A DNA stretch of 64,000 nt, from contig NC_063072.1 of the NCBI RefSeq assembly GCF_022605165.1, forward strand, positions 2,294,001 through 2,358,000, read 5' to 3'. Shown here piece by piece: positions 1 to 11,620 of this stretch. Under the pieces are notes generated by a model that saw only the letters and a list, made by a program, of their open reading frames with translations, was not told the origin of the DNA and ran no database searches. The translations under genes and the position numbers were made by a program. The first letter of the stretch is position 1. The number at the start of each line of letters is the position of its first letter. Source of the stretch: Purpureocillium takamizusanense. Lineage: Eukaryota; Ascomycota; Sordariomycetes; Hypocreales; Ophiocordycipitaceae.

Positions 1-590
1 ACCGCGCTGTGAGCCCGATGGACATGTTGCGGAAGCTGACGGACGATAGATGATGGGACTGTCCGATTTTGCGCTGCCATCCCCGGCAATGTCCAGTCAG
101 AATGGGTGGATCCTGGATACGACATTGGTGTCTACGCGAGCGGTGAGCATGCATACATACAGATGTGGCGGGTGGCCGGCTATTGATGTGACAACATGAG
201 CCGTCGTGGCTAACGCAATTCACACAAGAGGTGTTCGCAAAGGGACCAGATCTAACGAGATCTAAGCGTTACCCTGTGCTTGGCCAAAAGATGGCTTTTG
301 CCGACTTCGCCGACATCTTCACAAAGATGACATCTCAACTAGCATATTTCGATCCCATCTCGGTCGAGGAATGGGGTGACACTGTGACGACCCAAGTCGG
401 CCCGGGATTCAACGAAGACATCAAAGAGATGATTGAATGGATTGCCGTGGCTCCAGTCGATAAGATTTGCTATGGCACAATGGATCCCTCTGAGGATTTG
501 TCACGCGAAGACCTCGGCCTCGAGGCGTCGACTTTTGAGGACTGGATGCGCAGGTCGCAATGGGAAGGGCCGCCCAAAGTGGTCCGTTAG
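1..590 (+). CDS. NmrA-like NAD(P)-binding protein, 3' part (gene runs off the left edge)
   Basis: This is the C-terminal part of an NmrA-like (atypical short-chain dehydrogenase) protein. Such proteins bind NAD(P) and act as redox sensors or reductases. Two exons are visible. The upstream one reads CAAIPGNVQ...DPGYDIGVYAS and ends at 142. A GT..AG intron runs 143-228 and ends CACACAAG. The last exon continues EVFAKGPDLTRSK and ends at the TAG at 588-590. The tail STFEDWMRRSQWEGP is typical of the end of fungal NmrA-like proteins. The N-terminal glycine-rich nucleotide-binding loop lies outside the window. An in-frame stop upstream of about position 45 means another exon junction must lie there, and I could not place it. 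The substrate cannot be inferred. Confidence 0.6.
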
Positions 591-1334
591 TTGCGAAGTA
601 TAGTACGAAGTATATACTGTAGCGGTATGCAGCTTCAAGTCGTCAGAGAGGAAGACTGGATCCAGTATAGGACAGGACAATGCAGTCGTATTGAAGAATC
701 AAGTCCGATTTCTGCAAACAATGCGCTTGTTTCTCCCACACAAGTCATCACATAAGAACACTATACTTGGAATTTATACACGGTACTACTTGTAGGTGCC
801 GCAATCGCAATCACAGCGCAGGCACCCAGGTGGGTACGAAGTACCTAAGAAGGTACCTACAGTATGGGTACTACCTTAGGCAGGCTGCGACTGCCAGCCC
901 CTGGCAACCAACCCCCATGTACTTGGTACCAATCAGGAAATGCCGTAAACAAGCAGCCCAGCCCAGCCCAGCCCAGCAGCGCCCAAGGAGGGCCAGGGCG
1001 CCACACGCTATTCGTACCCCTGCATCACCATCATCATCATCGCCGCCGCCGCCCTGCGAGTGCAACTTACGCTTCATCAACAACACCGCCATCATCCATT
1101 ACCACCACATTGCTGTGCCTTCAAACTGTCGTCTGCATCGCGCTACCCCCGCCCGACACTTGCGCCCTGCAGGACACGCCGAGAGGACTGACGCTTCCGC
1201 TGCCGCGCAGGTATGTGCCCTGTGCGACCGTTGCTGGCGCGCCCCTCGCCGAGTTGTCATTGTCCCGCTAACCACTGGAATGCCGCAGGCCTCGACATCA
1301 CGACCCTTTGTCGGCGCTGCCCAACGTCGCCGCC
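591..1334. other. Intergenic region upstream of MOB1
   Basis: No convincing coding region was found. The stretch contains a cluster of GTACC/GGTAC-type words (about 765-895), a short GCCCA pentamer array (956-977), and a CAT/CCG-rich pyrimidine leader directly before the MOB1 start. Long open frames here are low-complexity, proline/arginine-rich and overlap on both strands, so I treat them as chance. Confidence 0.6.
956..977. repeat. (GCCCA)n microsatellite
   Basis: Four tandem copies of GCCCA plus a partial copy are read directly. Confidence 0.9.
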
Positions 1335-2397
1335 ATGGCTCAGTTCCTGACCACAGTGTTAGTTCTCTCCCCATCCTCGCAAACCCCCCATACATAGCCC
1401 ATTCTCGCAAAGCAAACATCATGGGCGCCGCCGTCGCCGCCGCCGCGTTTCGCTACCTGAGCCCCAAGTCGGTCGTGACCATGTCGCGCATCGACAACAC
1501 CATCATCCCCGTCCACGAGGACGGCTCGGCCGGCCGGCCGCTCTCCGACGCCTCCATGGACACCATTGCTAACGTCCAGGCCCTGGCCGACTGCAGTAAC
1601 CAACGGACTAAGAATCAGTTCCGGCCGCGCGTCGGCAAGGGTGGCGCGACGAGCTACCAGCTGCGACAATATGCCGAGGTCACATTGGGAGGTGGCAGCC
1701 TGAGAAAGGTTGTCAAGCTGCCCGAGGGCGAGGACGAGAACGAGTGGCTCGCCGTCAACAGTAAGCAGGGAATCGCCGCACGACAAATGGTAGCTCGCTG
1801 ACGTTGCTACAGTGGTCGACTTCTACAACCAAATCAACCTGCTCTACGGCGCCATTACTGAATTCTGCTCTCCGCAGTCATGCCCCGAGATGAAGGCGAC
1901 CGACGAGTACGGACCCTCCCCACCACATCCCCCATGTCACGGATGAAGCAGCTGACGAGTACAGGTTTGAGTATCTGTGGCAGGACAGCGAGAACTACAA
2001 GAAGCCGACCAAGATGCCCGCCCCGGCGTACATCGAGCAACTCATGACGTGGGTGCAGGCCAATATCGACAACGAGACAGTGCTGCCGAGCAAGATTGGT
2101 TCGTTGTACTCCTAGCAATATGTAGCGGGCGACGGCCAGGCTGACTACCATCTAGGCGTACCGTTTCCCAAGTCGTTCCCGGCGCTGGTCCGCCAAATCT
2201 TCAAGCGCATGTACCGCGTCTACGCACACATCTACTGCCACCACTACCCCGTCATTCGCGAGCTTGGTCTCGAGCCGCATCTCAACACGAGCTTCAAGCA
2301 ATACGTGCTCTTCATCGACGAGCACGGCCTGGCCAGCGGCCGCGACTACTGGGGTCCCTTGGGTGATCTCGTGGACAGCATGTTGCGGAGCGACTGA
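1335..2397 (+). CDS. mob1: MOB1 kinase activator (Mob1/phocein family)
   Basis: Mob1 is the obligate activator of NDR/LATS-type kinases (Dbf2, Sid2, COT1/DBF-2 in fungi) in mitotic exit, septation and hyphal growth. Five exons are inferred: 1335-1357, 1597-1760, 1813-1906, 1965-2098 and 2156-2397. They give about 218 residues, the normal Mob1 length. The start [12 protein letters not shown] spliced to KNQFRPR suits fungal Mob1. Conserved blocks are [22 protein letters not shown], the zinc cysteines in [10 protein letters not shown], the zinc histidines in [10 protein letters not shown], and the end [11 protein letters not shown]. Intron 1 is 239 nt with donor GTTAGT; the others are 52-58 nt. 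A downstream in-frame ATG at 1421 lies inside intron 1 and was not used. Recognition is firm; the exact first exon is slightly less so. Confidence 0.93.
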
Positions 2398-2957
2398 GCC
2401 GCACGGGCAGGCATCTCTCTCATTGAGGGACGCATGACTTTGTATAAATAGTTTTGGGAGCTCCGGCGTTGTGGCTTTCAAACATGATGACGGATATTAA
2501 TGCTTGCAAGAATTGGCAGACACAATAGAGTCAAGGTTTCACTTTGTTTGCCGTGCGGCACTCTGTGCTGCTGCCGATCAGATCATGTCAAATTCCATCT
2601 GCCGATGTTGAAATGATGAACCAATGATCCGGGTTCGCTTCGTTGCGGCCTCAGGATGAAATGTGACCACGACCAACGAGTTCAAAAAAACACACAACCC
2701 GGGCTAGGCTGGCCCGTGGGTATGGTGGGCGTAGCCACACAACAAGGTGCCTCTGGTGGTGGTGGGCCGGTGGTAGGGGCAGCTTGGCGTGGTGGCAGTC
2801 GTGGCTTGTTGCCTTATGTAATAACATTGGTGCCTCACAGCCGGCAAGGCATCCACTTCCAAAATTGCCGACCGCGAGAACCTCAACCGCCGAGCTCCAC
2901 GACTTGCCTCTCCCACGTCGAACCCTTTCCTCGCCAATTCTACCTCCCACGCCCGCC
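2398..2957. other. Intergenic region between MOB1 and the ATP synthase gene
   Basis: No gene seen. An AT-rich TATAAATAG sequence about 45 nt after the MOB1 stop may help 3' end formation. The last 100 nt before 2958 are pyrimidine-rich, like a fungal 5' leader. Confidence 0.5.
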
Positions 2958-4002
2958 ATGCTCTCCCGACAAGCCCTCCGTGCCGTCCGGGCCACCGCCC
3001 CCCAGCGTGCCCTCCCCATGCGCGCCGTCCCCGTGCGAAGCTTTGCCGCCGCCGCCGGCGGCACCGAGGGCCAGCCCCCCATCACCGTCTTCGGCCTCGA
3101 CGGCACCTACGCCTCCGCCCTGGTACGGCCTCCCCCCCTCCCCTACCCCCTCTGTCGCTCGGAATAGGCGCGGCGGACGGCCCCGTGGCCAATTGATGCA
3201 GTGGCCGCCCGCCGGCACGCGTCGTGCGTGAAAGCGCTGGGGGAGCCCTGAGACTAACGACGCTGACGCCTTTGCGCCAATTTACAGTACACGGCCGCCT
3301 CCAAGTCGTCATCGCTCGACCCCACGGCCAAGGCGCTCGCCAACCTCGGCACCATCGTCGACAAGGACGCCAAGCTCTCGCAGATCCTCGCCGCCCCGAC
3401 GCTGACCCCCGAGGACAAGTCGGCCATTGTCGCCGAGCTCAACAAGCACGCCGGCGCCAGCAGCGAGACGGTCAAGAACTTCCTCGACACCCTCGCCGAG
3501 AACAACCGCCTGGGCCTCCTCCAGGGCGTCTGCGCCAAGTTTGGCCAGATCATGTCCGCCGCCCGCGGCGAGGTCGAGATGACCGTCACCAGCGCTCAGG
3601 TACGGACCCCGCGTGCCCGTCGACCCCCTCCCCATCACGGAATGGTGACGCATCATCATTGATGGGCGACATGGCATATGGCTAACGAACCAATAATCAG
3701 GCCCTCGACAGCAAGACCCTTTCCCGCCTCGAGACTGCCGTCGCCAAGTCCTCCTACGTCGGCCAGGGCAAGAAGCTCAAGGTCACCAACCAGGTACGCG
3801 AGTGGCCCCACCCGGGAACTCCCGATACCCCAAAATGGGCAGCATCGCCAAATGTTCCCGAGATCAGGCACTGACGATTTCTTTCCAGGTCAACCCCGAC
3901 ATCGTTGGTGGGCTCGTCGTCGAGGTCGGTGACCGCACCATCGACCTCAGCGTCTCCGCCCGCATCGCCAAGATGAACAAGCTCCTGACGGACACCCTGT
4001 AA
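2958..4002 (+). CDS. atp5: ATP synthase subunit 5 (OSCP), mitochondrial
   Basis: This is the oligomycin-sensitivity-conferring protein, the subunit that ties the F1 catalytic head to the peripheral stalk of mitochondrial ATP synthase. Exons 2958-3122, 3288-3599, 3701-3793 and 3889-4002 give about 227 residues, close to the yeast protein. The N-terminus (MLSRQALRAVRA, then basic residues and RSFAAAAGG) looks like a mitochondrial targeting sequence. Family features include VFGLDGTYASAL, the helical middle region (NNRLGLLQGVCAKFGQIM) and the C-terminal block VNPDIVGGLVVEVGDRTID. The introns are 165, 101 and 95 nt with ordinary GTACGG/GTACGC donors. Identification is firm. Confidence 0.95.
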
Positions 4003-4534
4003 ATGTACCAACCAAGACCTCAACCGCATGACCACCATAACAACAACAACTACATCTTATTTCCTCTTTTTGCGTCAAGTCCTCCCTCCAATCTTGATGT
4101 CATGGCGGCCCCTCGTTCGGGACCCGAGCAAGAAGCAAAGCGGAGGGGGGCAACGGTTCGAACACCCCTCGGTGGTGGCTGGACCGTGCCGGCGCGGGTG
4201 GCCTGGGAGGCTGCCCGGCCGTGTAGAAGGCTGTCGATAGTGATATGAAATAGAAAGCATTGTCTCGCCTTTCTGAATGCCTATGACGAATCTGCTCTCA
4301 GCGTGCCACCTTGTCCTTCCGGCGAGCAACGCATGTCGCCCCAGTGTAGCCTGAATGGTGTAGAACGATATATGTCAGTCTATCTATATGTATCCGTTTT
4401 TAATAAAGGCGCCCCCGGACTGTATGCTCTCCATTATTCGCCTCCCGTCTAGCGCCGGGCCACCCGCCGCTACCTGCCACCTCCAGTCCCAGACATAATC
4501 TATTCCCGACGGTACAAGATATCCAAACACGTTT
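4003..4534. other. Convergent 3' intergenic region
   Basis: This lies between the ends of the OSCP gene (+) and the glucosidase gene (-). It holds only 3' UTR-like sequence, including an AATAAA hexamer at 4402-4407. Confidence 0.6.
4402..4407 (+). terminator. Candidate polyadenylation signal AATAAA
   Basis: A perfect AATAAA lies about 400 nt past the OSCP stop, in TTTTTAATAAAGG, in the convergent intergenic region. Fungal polyadenylation signals are degenerate, so this is only a plausible candidate. Confidence 0.35.
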
Positions 4535-7500
4535 TCAGGCCTTCGTTTCGAACTCATCTTCATGCTCAAAGTCGCCGTTTTGGGTCTTGTACCGCGTTAG
4601 CTGGTCCGCAATGTAATGATGCATGTGCTCGTCGGCCTCGGCCTTTTCTTTCGACCTGGTATCGTCGTGAACGGCCGAGTCAGCATCGTCGTCCGCGCCG
4701 TTGACGGACGTGTCAAAGTCACTGCGGGCGCCTATGGAGCGGGCTATCGAAGACCGGCGGACATGCCGCAGGCCGTTCGAGCGGGGGGTTCCGCTGTCGA
4801 TGGTGCGCTGGAACATGTCGTCAAAGTAATGCGCCATGGCGACGGACGGCGTGCGAGGCGTTTGCGGCAAACGGCAGTTAACACTGCACGAGCTGTCAGC
4901 GATTGTTCAAGAGGTGGGAGGGATGGTTCGTTGAAAAACTTACCCCGTGTCGTGAATCATCCGCGCAATCAAGCCTGTCCATCCGCACTGATGTGACGCG
5001 CCCAGGCCACGACCCGAGTCACCATCGAAGAATTCGTAGAACCAGAGGTAGTCCTTCCAGTGTTCATCGAAGTCGAGGCGATCGTCTCCATGGTTGACGC
5101 TTCGTCGGCCGTCGTCTTTCCGCGCGAAGAGGTGCTGAAGACGGTGCTGAATTTCCTCGGATACCTTGCCTAGATGCATGTAATCGCCACTGCCTGTAGG
5201 GCACTCGACCTGAAGTTCCGGTCCGTAGAAGAGGAAGAACCTCTGGAGAGACTCAACAAGCAAAAAGTTGACACACAGCCAAATCGGCCCTCTCCAATTG
5301 CTGTTGCCACCGAAAAGTCCAGTGTCGGAGTCTCCCGGCACGTATCCCACACAGAACTTCTGGCCGTTGACATCCATAGAGTACGGGTGTTCCTTGTGAT
5401 ACTTTGACAGCGAGCGGATACCATGGTCGCTGAAAAACTCATCCTCGTCAAGCATCCGCTTGAGAATTTTCTCCAGACGATCCCTGCTGACGATGGAGAG
5501 CAGGATGCGGTCGCCCTTGCCCCTCTTCCTAATACTGGCCATGTTTCTCTCAGCCAGATCGACCCGGTTGTGCACGAACCATTCGACCCTCTTCTTGAAG
5601 GACGGGAGCTTGTTTATCAATTCTGGTTCCAAAGTTGTTGTGGCATAGAGAGGGATGAGTCCAACCAAGGACCGAACGGGGAGCTGCTCGATCCACGGGC
5701 CGCCCCAAGAGATGGCGTCGTAGTAGAAACCATCTTCCTCGTTCCAGAGGGACTTCTCGTCCTTGCCCGCCCGGAAAGTCATGGCGTCACTAATGAGGAT
5801 AAAGTGTTCAAAGAACTTGGAGGCAATGTCCTCATAGATGCGGCGGTGCTTGGCCAGCTCGAGGGCAATGTTGAGCATGGACAGGCAGAAGAATGCCATC
5901 CAGCCGGTGCTGTCCGCCTGTTCCAAGACGCCCCCGGTGGGCAATGGCTCCGACCGGTTGAATAGGCCAATATTGTCGAGGCCGAGGAAACCGCCCTCGA
6001 AAACGTTTTTGCCATCTGTGTCCTTTCGATTTACCCACCAGGTGAAATTGAGCAGTAGCTTTTGGAACACACGCTCGAGGAAGTCGAGGTCCTGACGTCC
6101 ATACATCTTCCTCTCAATCTTGAAGACCCTGAAGGTAGCCCAGGCGTGGACAGGCGGGTTCACATCACCAAAGTTCCACTCGTATCTAGATGAGGTAAGC
6201 ATGGGCGTTTGAGACGTTGCGTGACTTCAAAGAGGGACTCACGCTGGGAGCTGGCCGTTCGGGTGGCAGTACCACTCCCTTGTGAACAGGTCGAGCTGTT
6301 TCTTCGCAAAGTCGGGGTCCAGCATGGCGAGCGGTATGCAATGGAACGCGCTGTCCCAGGCTGCGAAGAATGGATACTCCCAAGAGTCCGGCATCGACAG
6401 GATATCGTCACAGTACATGTGTTTCCATTGCGAGTTGCGCACTCCTATGCGATCCGGCGGGGGTGGGGGCATCGACGGGTCGCCGTTAGCCCACTGATCC
6501 CAGATAAAGTGATAATGCTGCTTTGTCCACATCATGCCTGAGAAGGCCTGCCTTTGAATATTTCGCAGGTCATCCGTCATCGGCATGGGGCTGATTCTGT
6601 AGTAGAATTCGTCGGCCTCTTCTCTGCGCTTTTCGATGATGTCGTCGAATTCCTCTTCGTCCAGGAAGGTCATGTCCTTCTTGGTGAACCGGAAACGGAC
6701 CACTGCGCTCGTTAGCCGGGCTTTTATATGCATTGTGTGATGTTGGGAACAGGGTCATACCTGCGCACGCTCCAGGGTCAACGCCCCCGTCCTCGTTGAA
6801 GTTGAACCACGCAGCGCATTTGGTGCCGGTGTGAGCCGGGTTCACAGCCGCCTTCTCTCCGTCTACAATGTACCTATGGAAAGCATCCTTGACGTAGGGC
6901 TGCTTGTTCTCCTGCTTGTACAAAGCCTTGAAGTTGGTGTCATTCTCCGTATACATCAGTTCGGGCAGCACGTCGTCTCCGCTTGAGCCAACTCCAGGCG
7001 ATGGTGACAGGAGAAAAAAGCGCTCGCCGAGGTCATGGTGATTTGACTTGGCGGCGGTCTCCGTATGCGTCGCAATCGAAGGCTTCTTATCCTCTGACTC
7101 TCTGCCCCAGCTCCAGGTGTTTCGAAACCAAACTTGCGGGATGATGTGAATCGGGGCGGGGTCAGGCCCTCTATTCCACGCCGTGACGCGGAAAAGGAGT
7201 TCGTCGGGATCATCCGTCTCTTTGGCCGTTTCGATGAAGATGTCCCAGTACCTGTTGTCGTCGAACACTCCAGTGTCGATGATTTGGTATTCCTTCTCCT
7301 TTCGCGACCGGCGAGCATTTTCCTTGATAATATCCTCGTAAGGGAACTTTTTCTGGGGGTATTTGTACAAGAATTTCATGTAGGAGTGCTGTTGTAAGGG
7401 TTAGCCATCGTTGCGGCAATTGTTGCTCCCGGAGCGGGATCGTACCGTCTACGGAGCGAGATATATTAGCACATTACGCCTGGCCGTTAGATTGTATGAT

Positions 7501-8087
7501 ATCATTGGTACTGACTGGTGTATTGTCAAGGTGAAAATGGGCTTCCTTGACGCTCTCTCCATGGTTGCCTTGAGGGTTGGACAATCCAAATAGGCGCTCT
7601 TTCAGAAAGTCGCTATGGCATGTTAGGCATGAATTTTTTACTTTTTTCGCAATGTTATCATGGAGTTTTTTCGCGTACTCTTCCTCATTCCAAAAGCTGA
7701 AACCAATGTTTTGTAGGCCATGCGTATCAGACACGCCGGCGATACCGTCCTCACCCCATCGGAAGGCTCGCGATCGGGCGTGGTCGTGGGGGAAGTCTGG
7801 GAGTAGAAGTTAACGGGAATCGTCGGATGCAACGGACGAGGTGTTCAGCATACGGCTCCAAGCGTCTCCGTCGGCACTGTAGTCCTCTCTCACTGTCGAC
7901 ATGTCAGCTTTATGCCTCATGGCAGGCGTGCAGCGAAAGCTCGCAGCGGCGGAGGGTGGTTACCTGTCGCCCATTGGCGTTCGGCGACGTAGGGTCCCCA
8001 TTTCTTCCAGTATTTTGTGCGCTCGCGATCCTCTTTGAGGCGTTTCTCCTCCTCGGTGAGGTACTCGTGGCCATCAAAGACCACCAT
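4535..8087 (-). CDS. GH63-family glucosidase / mannosylglycerate hydrolase-like protein
   Basis: This is a large cytosolic-type glycoside hydrolase of the GH63 group that includes mannosylglycerate hydrolase-like enzymes. There is no signal peptide, unlike the ER processing glucosidase I. Exons on the minus strand are 8087-7964, 7892-7854, 7796-7679, 7612-7516, a 3-nt exon 7448-7446, 7388-6761, 6702-6243, 6185-4944 and 4883-4535. They sum to 3060 nt (1019 residues) in frame. Conserved blocks are [88 protein letters not shown] and [16 protein letters not shown]. The last exon adds a low-complexity tail of about 115 residues, rich in Asp/Glu/His. The start at 8087 is the first Met before the conserved region; an upstream frame is open, so a longer N-terminus is possible. 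The exact sugar substrate is not determined. Confidence 0.88.
7446..7448 (-). other. Putative 3-nt micro-exon (one Thr codon) in the GH63-type gene
   Basis: Between the exon ending ...DNTP (7516) and the exon starting HSYMK (7388), the minus strand shows two complete introns around the triplet ACG. Intron A (7515-7449, 67 nt) begins GTCAGT, has GCTAAT about 18 nt before its end, and ends CTCCGTAG. Intron B (7445-7389, 57 nt) begins GTACGA, has GGCTAAC about 17 nt before its end, and ends ACAACAG. Using ACG as an exon gives the TPTHSYMK sequence I recall as conserved in this family. Skipping it (one 127-nt intron) also keeps the frame but loses the Thr. Confidence 0.6.
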
Positions 8088-10386
8088 GATGGCGGCGCGT
8101 GCGAAGGCGGGACGCGGGAAGCTCTCTGCACGGAAGCTTTGGAGACGGGAAGCGGGGAGCTTGGAGTATCGTGAACGGCACAGGCAAGCTTCGTGAAGTT
8201 GCCAGACAAAGTGCCAACACGGACGGGAGCGTTTCCAGGGATGTTGGGGAGGCAATTGTTTCGCAGAGGCCGAGTTTTACGGAGTTGGCGGTCTCGTCAT
8301 GACATCGACGATGGAGTTGGCGACTAGCTGCAATGGACGGCACTGCGTCGCCAGCGTGGGGCAGCAGTCGCTACTGCTGATACGGGCGGCGGGGCATTCT
8401 GGCTATTTTGCTTCGAGTGGCCACTGACAGGCGGGCTGGGATGAGGTGGGCTACGCTGGTTCGCTTGTTGGTAGCGGCTGCCGCATGTGCCAGTGATAGT
8501 GCCGGTGCCGGTGCCATTTTGATGCCGGCGGGCGGAAGCTGCGCGCGCAGTGCGACCAGCTTAGCGTTGGCTGGCTCCTGCCTCTGATGCCTTGCACACG
8601 AAGTACCTGTGATAGTGTGTAGCTTGGAAGGCAAGTCAATACTCCTATCATACTAGTACGCAGCGTGCGGAACGATGGGACTCTTTTTGCACAGCAACCC
8701 CCGCCTGCCAAGTTTCTGCGACGCAGTTGCCATGCGGAGGTGCTTCGTGCTCTCACATATAGGTACTAAGTACCCACTATGTCTTGCTTTACCATAAAAA
8801 GCTGCCAGAGGAGCCACAATGCGGTTCTGCGGTGCGGCAACTCGCAGATGCAGATTGGTGGAGATTCGACGTGGTCGGGATTTTAACCAAGCATTCCTAT
8901 TACTCCGTCCCGCTGCCCGCCGAATCGTGGCAAGCGGAGAGGCTGGCGAGGTCGAAGCCTTGTTTACGGCGCGGAAAGTACGGAAACCGAGCTCCGGGTT
9001 GTCCAGCACGGCACGAGCACCTGTTGCTGACGACAAGGGCCGTGTTGCGCCTCGGAACCGTGCGCGCTCGTCGAACGTCCCACCGAGCCTCACCGGCTGC
9101 TGGTGATGGATAGATAACTCGAGTCGTAACAAGTTCACGAGCCAGCTTTGTAGATAGAGGTGTCACAGTGCCCACCGCGAGAGAAGTACATCTTCATCAT
9201 ATGTAGGAAGTCCTTGGCTGTCCTGGCCCGCGATTCCACGTAGGCGACTAAGATTAGATGAACAAGTGCTTGCACCAGTTGGCAAAGATGCGGCGAATAC
9301 CCAGCTCGCCTTCAGGGGCCGACCTTGTAGTCGGCCCCTGTGCTTTGTTTGCATTCACGAAGTACGCCGAGGGACGAAGACGAGTGCGGGACGCGACTCG
9401 TGCGTCGGTGAGCATGACGTACACCGGCACGCACGCTTTTCCTGCGGCATGTTTCGTCAAGAGGAGCGATCATGGTCACCCGATCTTCGGCGCCGCGTGG
9501 CAATGCGCCTCAAGTGCTACAGATCTGAGCCACGATAGGCGGAGACGGGACAATCACGGCCACACTTGGCGGGCCCAGCCGGCCAACAAAGGAAGAGATG
9601 CTATGCAGTCTGAGATGGACGTGAAAGACGTGAGCTGTTCATGTCGCTATCCACCTCTTTGTGCCGCGCCGGGCGCCCCCAAGAACGCTCACAGCATGTG
9701 CACAGACCTGTCGACAAAGTGAACTTCAAAAGGCTCCAGGCACGAAAACATGGGGGTGCTAGCGAGCCGTTTCCATAAAGCCAGCGGGCTGCCCACCTCT
9801 GGGTACGAAGTACGAAGACCAACGTGCATGTACCCCGTAAGCCAACGAGGGCCGCCATATACATCGCCTGCCACAGCCACAGGCCTTCTGACCAAAGCTT
9901 GAAAGTGCGAGTTCAGGTGGCCCAGCGCCGCTCCCAGCAAGGCGTCCAATTGCGGCTCGCAAGCACCGCCTCCAGCCCGTTTTCGAGCAGCCCCCCCTGC
10001 GACCACCCAAGCCCGCCATCCTTCAGCGCCAAGGGGCCACATTGCCCCGAACAAGCTCTGCGGGACTCGGGAGCCCGTCTGCTCCCGTCGCGCCTCGTCA
10101 GCTGCAGCCAAAACTTCCCATCTGCCCTGGCCACCACCTCTCGACACCTCCAAGACACCGCCAACACTGCCCCGGGCTGTCGTGGCCTCTACTCCTTGGT
10201 CTCCTTCCCCTCTTGCCGCGTACATCGCCCCATTGCCGCCACCCTCATCCTACTTGCGACGATGCTGCGTAAAAGCGACGCTTCCCTCACCCGCTAACCT
10301 CAAGACCCCGTCGCGTTCCTCCCCTATTCCGAACGCAGCCTCGGCCCTCGTTTCCTCCAATCGACGCCCCAGCCTGCTCGCCCATC
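8088..10386. other. Divergent intergenic region (2.3 kb)
   Basis: This lies between the divergently transcribed glucosidase and cis-prenyltransferase genes, so both promoters should be here. No reading frame shows family features. It contains a strong hairpin at 9313-9340, GTACGAAGTACGAAG-type words near 9800, and a C/T-rich stretch (about 10130-10386) that fits the 5' leader of the downstream gene. Confidence 0.55.
9313..9340. repeat. Perfect 11-bp inverted repeat (hairpin)
   Basis: CAGGGGCCGAC at 9313-9323 is followed by the loop CTTGTA and the exact reverse complement GTCGGCCCCTG at 9330-9340. It is a GC-rich potential hairpin in the divergent spacer. Confidence 0.9.
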
Positions 10387-11620
10387 ATGCCCAGCTCCGT
10401 ATCTTTACTGCGCCGTCTGATCCTCGAGTCGCCGCCAGGAGAATGGGCTCTGAACCAGCTTCGCAGCCTGCTTATTGGTGCTCTGCGGCAGGGGCCTATT
10501 CCTCAACATGTCGCATTCGAGATGGACGGCAACCGGCGTTACGCCCGATCGCATCGAATGGAAACCGTTGAGGGCCATCACCGTGGCTTTGAGGCGCTCG
10601 CCCGGGTGAGTACCTTTCGTGCTAGACTTTGCGATCCGGAGACCTAATTAACGCCGTTCCCCAGATCATGGAAATCTGCTACAGGTGCGGTGTCAAGGTC
10701 GTCACCGTCTACGCATTCAGTGTCGAGAACTACAATCGCCCCAAGCACGAAGTCGAGGGGCTTATGCAGCTGGCCAAGGTCAAGCTAGAACAGCTGACCA
10801 CGTACGGAGACATCCTCGACCGCTACGGCGCGTGCGTCCGAGTTCTCGGCCAGCGAGAGATGATACGGGAAGATGTCCTGCAGGTTGTGGATAAGGCCGT
10901 GGCAAGGACGAAGCACAATAACAAGTACGTTGAATATGCGCCGCGCGGACCCTACATGGTCGCGGCTAACATTTATCCAGGGCCGTCCTCAATATCTGCT
11001 TTCCGTACACATCAAGAGCCGAAATCACGACCGCGATCAAGTCGACGGTCCAAGAATTCCTGGCTCCCCCGCCCCCTAAGAACACGCCATTCTCACCGTC
11101 GCGCATAAGGCAAAAGATCTTGTCCTCGCAGCTTGATGGACGCGACCCGTTACCTACAATCCGGGATGATTCGCCGGATGATTCAACCGCGCGGGACGGC
11201 GACGAGGCAGAAAAGGAGGCCGAGGTCGATATGGATGGTGGGGACTCGTCCTCGGCAACACTACCACCGGACTCGCCCAAGTCACGCCTGTGGTCAGGAG
11301 AGGGCTCATACAGTGCGACCAACCTGCCCAATCCCGAGAGCATCACGGTGGAAACTCTCGAGAAGCACATGTACACCTCCCAGGACCCGCCTCTGGAGCT
11401 GTTCGTCAGGACTAGCGGCGTTGAGCGGCTCAGCGATTTTATGCTGTGGCAATGCCACCAGGACACGCATCTCTTTTTCTTGGAGTGCTACTGGCCCGAT
11501 TTCGACCTGCAACATTTCATCTGGGTCATGCTGGAGTGGCAGTGGAGGCAGAAGCAAAAGGAGCGAGACGATAATGCAGAGCGGGCGAGAAACGGCAAGG
11601 GACGGCGGCTGGTGGAATAG
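10387..11620 (+). CDS. rer2: cis-Prenyltransferase (dehydrodolichyl diphosphate synthase, Rer2 type)
   Basis: The enzyme condenses isopentenyl diphosphate onto farnesyl diphosphate to build the polyprenyl chain of dolichol at the ER, needed for N-glycosylation and GPI anchors. Exons 10387-10605, 10665-10924 and 10981-11620 give 372 residues. Diagnostic motifs are HVAFEMDGNRRYAR (catalytic Asp near residue 47), GHHRGFEAL, VVTVYAFSVENYNRP, and the C-terminal ELFVRTSGVERLSDFMLWQ with WPDFDLQHFIWVMLEWQ. Between about residues 185 and 278 there is a hydrophilic, acidic, Ser/Pro-rich insertion absent from minimal bacterial UppS enzymes. The start MPSSVSLLRRLI has hydrophobic character suited to membrane association. 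Function is firm; the choice between Rer2 and Srt1 paralogues is by analogy. Confidence 0.92.

Noticed and set aside
767..1801. 344-codon frame across the MOB1 5' region
   Set aside because: It reads through MOB1 intron 1; only the part from 1597 (exon 2) is real, as shown by homology to Mob1.
4150..4170. GGTTCGAACACC resembles a tRNA B box
   Set aside because: No A box, no acceptor stem pairing and no cloverleaf can be drawn around it.
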